From Mariprofundus sp. (GTDB lineage Bacteria; Pseudomonadota; Zetaproteobacteria; Mariprofundales; Mariprofundaceae): a stretch of 64,000 nucleotides of DNA. The translations under genes were made by a program, and so were the position numbers. The notes under the pieces were generated by a model. That model saw nothing but the letters and a program-made list of their open reading frames with translations, did no database searches and was not told the DNA's origin. The stretch spans positions 217,154 to 281,153 of the forward strand of contig JAJFLH010000035.1 in assembly GCA_021772775.1 (NCBI GenBank). Reading direction: 5' to 3'. Shown one piece after another: positions 60,869 to 64,000 of the stretch (position 1 is its first letter; every line of letters starts with the position of its first letter).

Positions 60869-61315
60869 ATCCACAAAACCGCGACAACGCTACTCGCAAA
60901 GACACCTATAATCAATGACTATAGACTATAATTCATATATTGCGTTAATTAAGAACAGAGCCCCTATCAAATTCTCTGATCGCAGCTATTAACCAAAAGC
61001 GCTAACGAACAAACTGAAACACGCCGAAAAAATATCACAGAAGCCAAGATGCGAGGGATTTGTTGCAGATAAAGAAACCAGCGAGAGTTCGGCACTATTC
61101 ATACAATAACCTTAAATCGTTTTCAGCCACTGATTCCACGAATTCACACGAATTAATAATCCATTTAATTACATACCAAGCTCATCCACGGCAATCCACT
61201 CAGGATCACAGAAAACTTAATTAGTAACGAGACTCTTGTGGCGCTGTTTTTAAAGATGGTGTGAAATCACTACATTTATAAGCAATCATGAAATTCTTTA
61301 GCCACTGATACCTGG

Positions 61316-61352
61316 AGGTGACCGACGAAGCTAGAGAAACTCCCCTAGGGGA
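61316..61352 (+). repeat. palindromic repeat family copy 4
   Basis: aggtgaccgacgaagctagagaaactcccctaggggagt, perfect palindrome actcccctaggggagt. Confidence 0.55.
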
Positions 61353-61403
61353 GTAATCCCCACTGATTTAATATCTTTATTCGTGGTGATTCGTGCGCAT
61401 TCA

Positions 61404-61450
61404 CCCCCCCCCCCCCAGGGAACACTCTCTGCCGCAGGCGGCATTCACCT
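61404..61450 (-). repeat. palindromic repeat family copy 5 with 13-C homopolymer
   Basis: Reverse complement: aggtgaatgccgcctgcggcagagagtgttccctgggg... Confidence 0.6.
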
Positions 61451-61560
61451 GATGACTTAGTTGCCAGCGATTCTTTTAGCTGAGCCTCATAGGGAATCTG
61501 GCAGACTTTTGATTTCTTGTAACTCTTGAATAACAAAATAAGAACCACCCACCGCAGAGT

Positions 61561-61622
61561 TGCCCTAGGGTAGCTTCTCCCTCGCAAGCTCGATTCACCT
61601 TGGCGCAAAGTTACGCAGAGGA
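61561..61622 (-). repeat. palindromic repeat family copy 6
   Basis: Reverse complement: cctctgcgtaactttgcgccaaggtgaatcgagcttgcgagggagaagctaccctagggca, matching 26254-26316 across the left part. Confidence 0.6.
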
Positions 61623-61840
61623 TAACCAGACATTCAATGTATCATGGCCAAACAGTGATTCCGTTTCGCACCCTTAGCTGCAAAAAAACAGCTATTCTTA
61701 GACTAGGATGCCGCATAGTGGGAGGAGGCGCCATTCAGTTCGAAACCTATTTAGCTCTGACTTGCCTAAGGCACCTCTGTGCTAAATAGGTTTCGACCAT
61801 GATTGGCACCAGTGCTGAATAGTTACGATCTCTTTTCCAT

Positions 61841-62446
61841 CTAAGCCTCTATTACAGACACTTCTTTCAAATAACTCAGCACCTGATCAACACACTCACT
61901 CAATGGCCTTGAACCAGTTTCAACCACCAACTCAGGATTTAAGGGCTCTTCGTAAGGCGATGAGATACCGGTAAAGTTTTTGATTTCACCAGCCCTGGCA
62001 CGTGCATATAAACCTTTTACATCACGTGACTCGCATACATCGACTGAAGCACGGCAGTGAATTTCAATATAATCACCATCGCCGACCAATCGACGCACCC
62101 TGTCGCGATCATTTCGGAAAGGAGAAATGAACGCAGTCATCGCAATCACGCCCGCTTCAATAATCAATTTCGACATCTCACCGACACGCCGGATATTTTC
62201 TTCTCTATCTTCATCAGAAAAACAAAGGTCCGAACATAAACCATGCCGCACATTATCCCCGTCAAACACAAAAGTGCGAATATTCAACTGATACAAACTC
62301 TCTTCAACAGCATGCGCCAAAGTCGACTTCCCTGCTCCGGACAGACCTGTAAACCAGAGAATCACACTTCGGTGCCCATTCTGGACCTCTCGGCGCTGAC
62401 GCGTAACCGTTGCCTGATGCCACACTACGTTCGTACCAGCTATCAT
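61841..62446 (-). CDS. cysC: adenylyl-sulfate kinase
   Basis: [69 protein letters not shown]. Confidence 0.95.
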   Translation of the reverse strand: MIAGTNVVWHQATVTRQRREVQNGHRSVILWFTGLSGAGKSTLAHAVEESLYQLNIRTFVFDGDNVRHGLCSDLCFSDEDREENIRRVGEMSKLIIEAGVIAMTAFISPFRNDRDRVRRLVGDGDYIEIHCRASVDVCESRDVKGLYARARAGEIKNFTGISSPYEEPLNPELVVETGSRPLSECVDQVLSYLKEVSVIEA

Positions 62447-62555
62447 ATGTTGATCCTTTTTTCACAAAGTCCAACTGAAACAGCCACCCAAAACTTAGGC
62501 ATAAACGGAACAAAACATATTCGACCTCTTCTTTTCAAGACCAGCCTCTAAAATA

Positions 62556-63653
62556 TTACGCATCAGCAAGATAAGCTTTATATGCATCAGCCACTCCATC
62601 TGCAAGAGATATTTTTGCCCTCCAGCCTAAGCAATTCAACTGACTGACATCCATCAATTTTCTAGGTGTCCCGTCCGGTTTAGATGCATCCCACACCACC
62701 TCACCTTCAAAACCAACAATGCCTTGCGCCAGCTCTGCAACATCACGAATAGTAATATCCGACCCAACACCTACGTTATAAAGCCGAGAGCTATTGATTG
62801 CTGATTGCTGATCAATCATAAGAAAAAGGCAAGCATCGGCCATATCATCGACATGTAAAAATTCACGATACGGTGAACCTGTACCCCAAAGCCTCACTTG
62901 AGGAGCATGATTGCTAATCTGCAACAGATCATCACCCACTCTCTCTAAGCCCAGACAAGAGAGAACATCATAAGGTATCTCCCCATAACGCAGTTCATCG
63001 GCCTTCATAGCATCAATATCACCAGCCAAAGCCAACTTCGCCAAATGAAACTTGCGAATCAGAGCAGGCAACACATGTGACTTCTCGAGATCAAAATTAT
63101 CGTTCGGGCCATAAAGATTGGTTGGCATCGCTGAAATAGCATCAAAACCGTACTGTTTGTGATAGGCCTGACACATCTTAACACCGGCTATCTTGGCAAT
63201 GGCATACCATTCATTCGTTGCCTCCAACTCACCGGAAAGAAGGCATGACTCTGGCATGGGTTGCGGAGCAAGTTTCGGATAGATACATGACGAACCAAGA
63301 AATAATAATCGTTGCACCCCAAAACGATAAGATGAATCAATCACATTAGTCTGAATTTGCAGATTATCGCGAATAAAGTCGGCGGGATATCTGTCATTGG
63401 CAAGAATCCCTCCCACTTTGGCTGCGGCCAAAATAACGTAATCTGGACTCTCGCTAATAAAAAATGCATCTACAGCAGCCTGGTTGCGCAAATCAAGTTC
63501 AGCAGAAGCCCTCAATAAAAGGTTCTCAAAACCTTTAGCCTGCAGGGCTCGAACAATCGCAGAGCCAACCAAGCCTCGATGCCCTGCTATATAAATCTTT
63601 GCATTTTTATCCATGATATCCCCTACCCACTGTGATACTAACTTCACGAACAC
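62556..63653 (-). CDS. fcl: GDP-L-fucose synthase
   Basis: KIYIAGHRGLVGSAIVRALQAKGFENLLLR ... LFLGSSCIYPKLAPQPMPESCLLSGELEATNEWYAIAKIAGVKMCQAY ... MPTNLYGPNDNFD. Confidence 0.96.
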   Translation of the reverse strand: MFVKLVSQWVGDIMDKNAKIYIAGHRGLVGSAIVRALQAKGFENLLLRASAELDLRNQAAVDAFFISESPDYVILAAAKVGGILANDRYPADFIRDNLQIQTNVIDSSYRFGVQRLLFLGSSCIYPKLAPQPMPESCLLSGELEATNEWYAIAKIAGVKMCQAYHKQYGFDAISAMPTNLYGPNDNFDLEKSHVLPALIRKFHLAKLALAGDIDAMKADELRYGEIPYDVLSCLGLERVGDDLLQISNHAPQVRLWGTGSPYREFLHVDDMADACLFLMIDQQSAINSSRLYNVGVGSDITIRDVAELAQGIVGFEGEVVWDASKPDGTPRKLMDVSQLNCLGWRAKISLADGVADAYKAYLADA

Positions 63654-63722
63654 CCTCTAATCTTCATATTAAATCAATAAGCATTCTATAAAAAACGACC
63701 AATTTGTTGTGTAGTATTTAAA

Positions 63723-64000
63723 TTAATCTTCCACGGCCACAGGCATTTCATAGCCGTGTTTTTTCAACAGGGAGTAACGTTTGGCAACTTTAAGGTCTTC
63801 AGCCACCATCTCAGCACACATCTCTTGCACTGTAATTTCAGGGATCCAACCTAACTTCGCTTTCGCTTTACTTGGGTCACCCAACAGGGTCTCAACTTCG
63901 GCAGGTCGGAAATAGTGTGGATCAATTCTGACCACGATATCACCTACCTTTAGTAGTGGCGCATGATCCCCTTCAATAGATTCAACCACACCGATCTCAT
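63723..64000 (-). CDS. gmd: GDP-mannose 4,6-dehydratase, C-terminal part (truncated by window end)
   Basis: [47 protein letters not shown]. Confidence 0.92.
   Translation of the reverse strand, partial: EIGVVESIEGDHAPLLKVGDIVVRIDPHYFRPAEVETLLGDPSKAKAKLGWIPEITVQEMCAEMVAEDLKVAKRYSLLKKHGYEMPVAVED

Noticed and set aside
61345-61608. 87-aa ORF in the intergenic region
   Set aside because: Made almost entirely of repeat-family sequence and the poly-C tract (GGGG run); not a credible gene.
20000-63700. Exosortase/PEP-CTERM system
   Set aside because: Locus resembles exosortase-linked EPS clusters (AsnB, HprK-like genes), but no exosortase ORF and no PEP-CTERM tails are visible in this window.

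Overview
The window falls into three blocks. (1) About 1-12,050 is one end of a temperate-phage-like integrated element: a truncated S24 (CI/LexA-type) repressor, a HipA-like kinase + DUF3037-like pair, an early promoter with operator-like dyads, many small overlapping ORFs, a recombination/replication module (YqaJ-type exonuclease with its usual partner, HNH protein, SSB, Gp49/RyR-like protein), an AlpA/excisionase-like gene and a P4-type tyrosine integrase next to groEL. (2) About 12,100-19,250 is housekeeping: groEL, groES, rraA-like, an AsmA-like protein, htpX and lon. (3) About 19,400-64,000 is a long exopolysaccharide/O-antigen-type locus. It holds a ligase/polymerase, WecA-like transferase, EpsG-like protein, flippase, about 8 glycosyltransferases, 6 methyltransferases, sugar dehydrogenase/epimerases, Wza/Wzc/CpsB-like proteins, an RfaH/NusG-like factor, an HprK-related kinase + nucleotidyltransferase + small peptide cassette, large Ca-binding/RCC1-repeat surface proteins, cysC, fcl and partial gmd. 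The main hunt results are: a JUMPstart/ops-like element directly downstream of the RfaH-like gene, with a second ops-like core upstream of the 1159-aa surface protein; a dispersed palindromic repeat family with two copies in frame inside asnB; a broken S23/IVP four-helix-bundle element with GTGA-type inverted flanks between the dehydrogenase and epimerase genes; the HprK-like/NTase/70-aa peptide cassette; and the HipA-DUF3037 module in the prophage. All product calls come from reading the sequence by eye; no database search was run.
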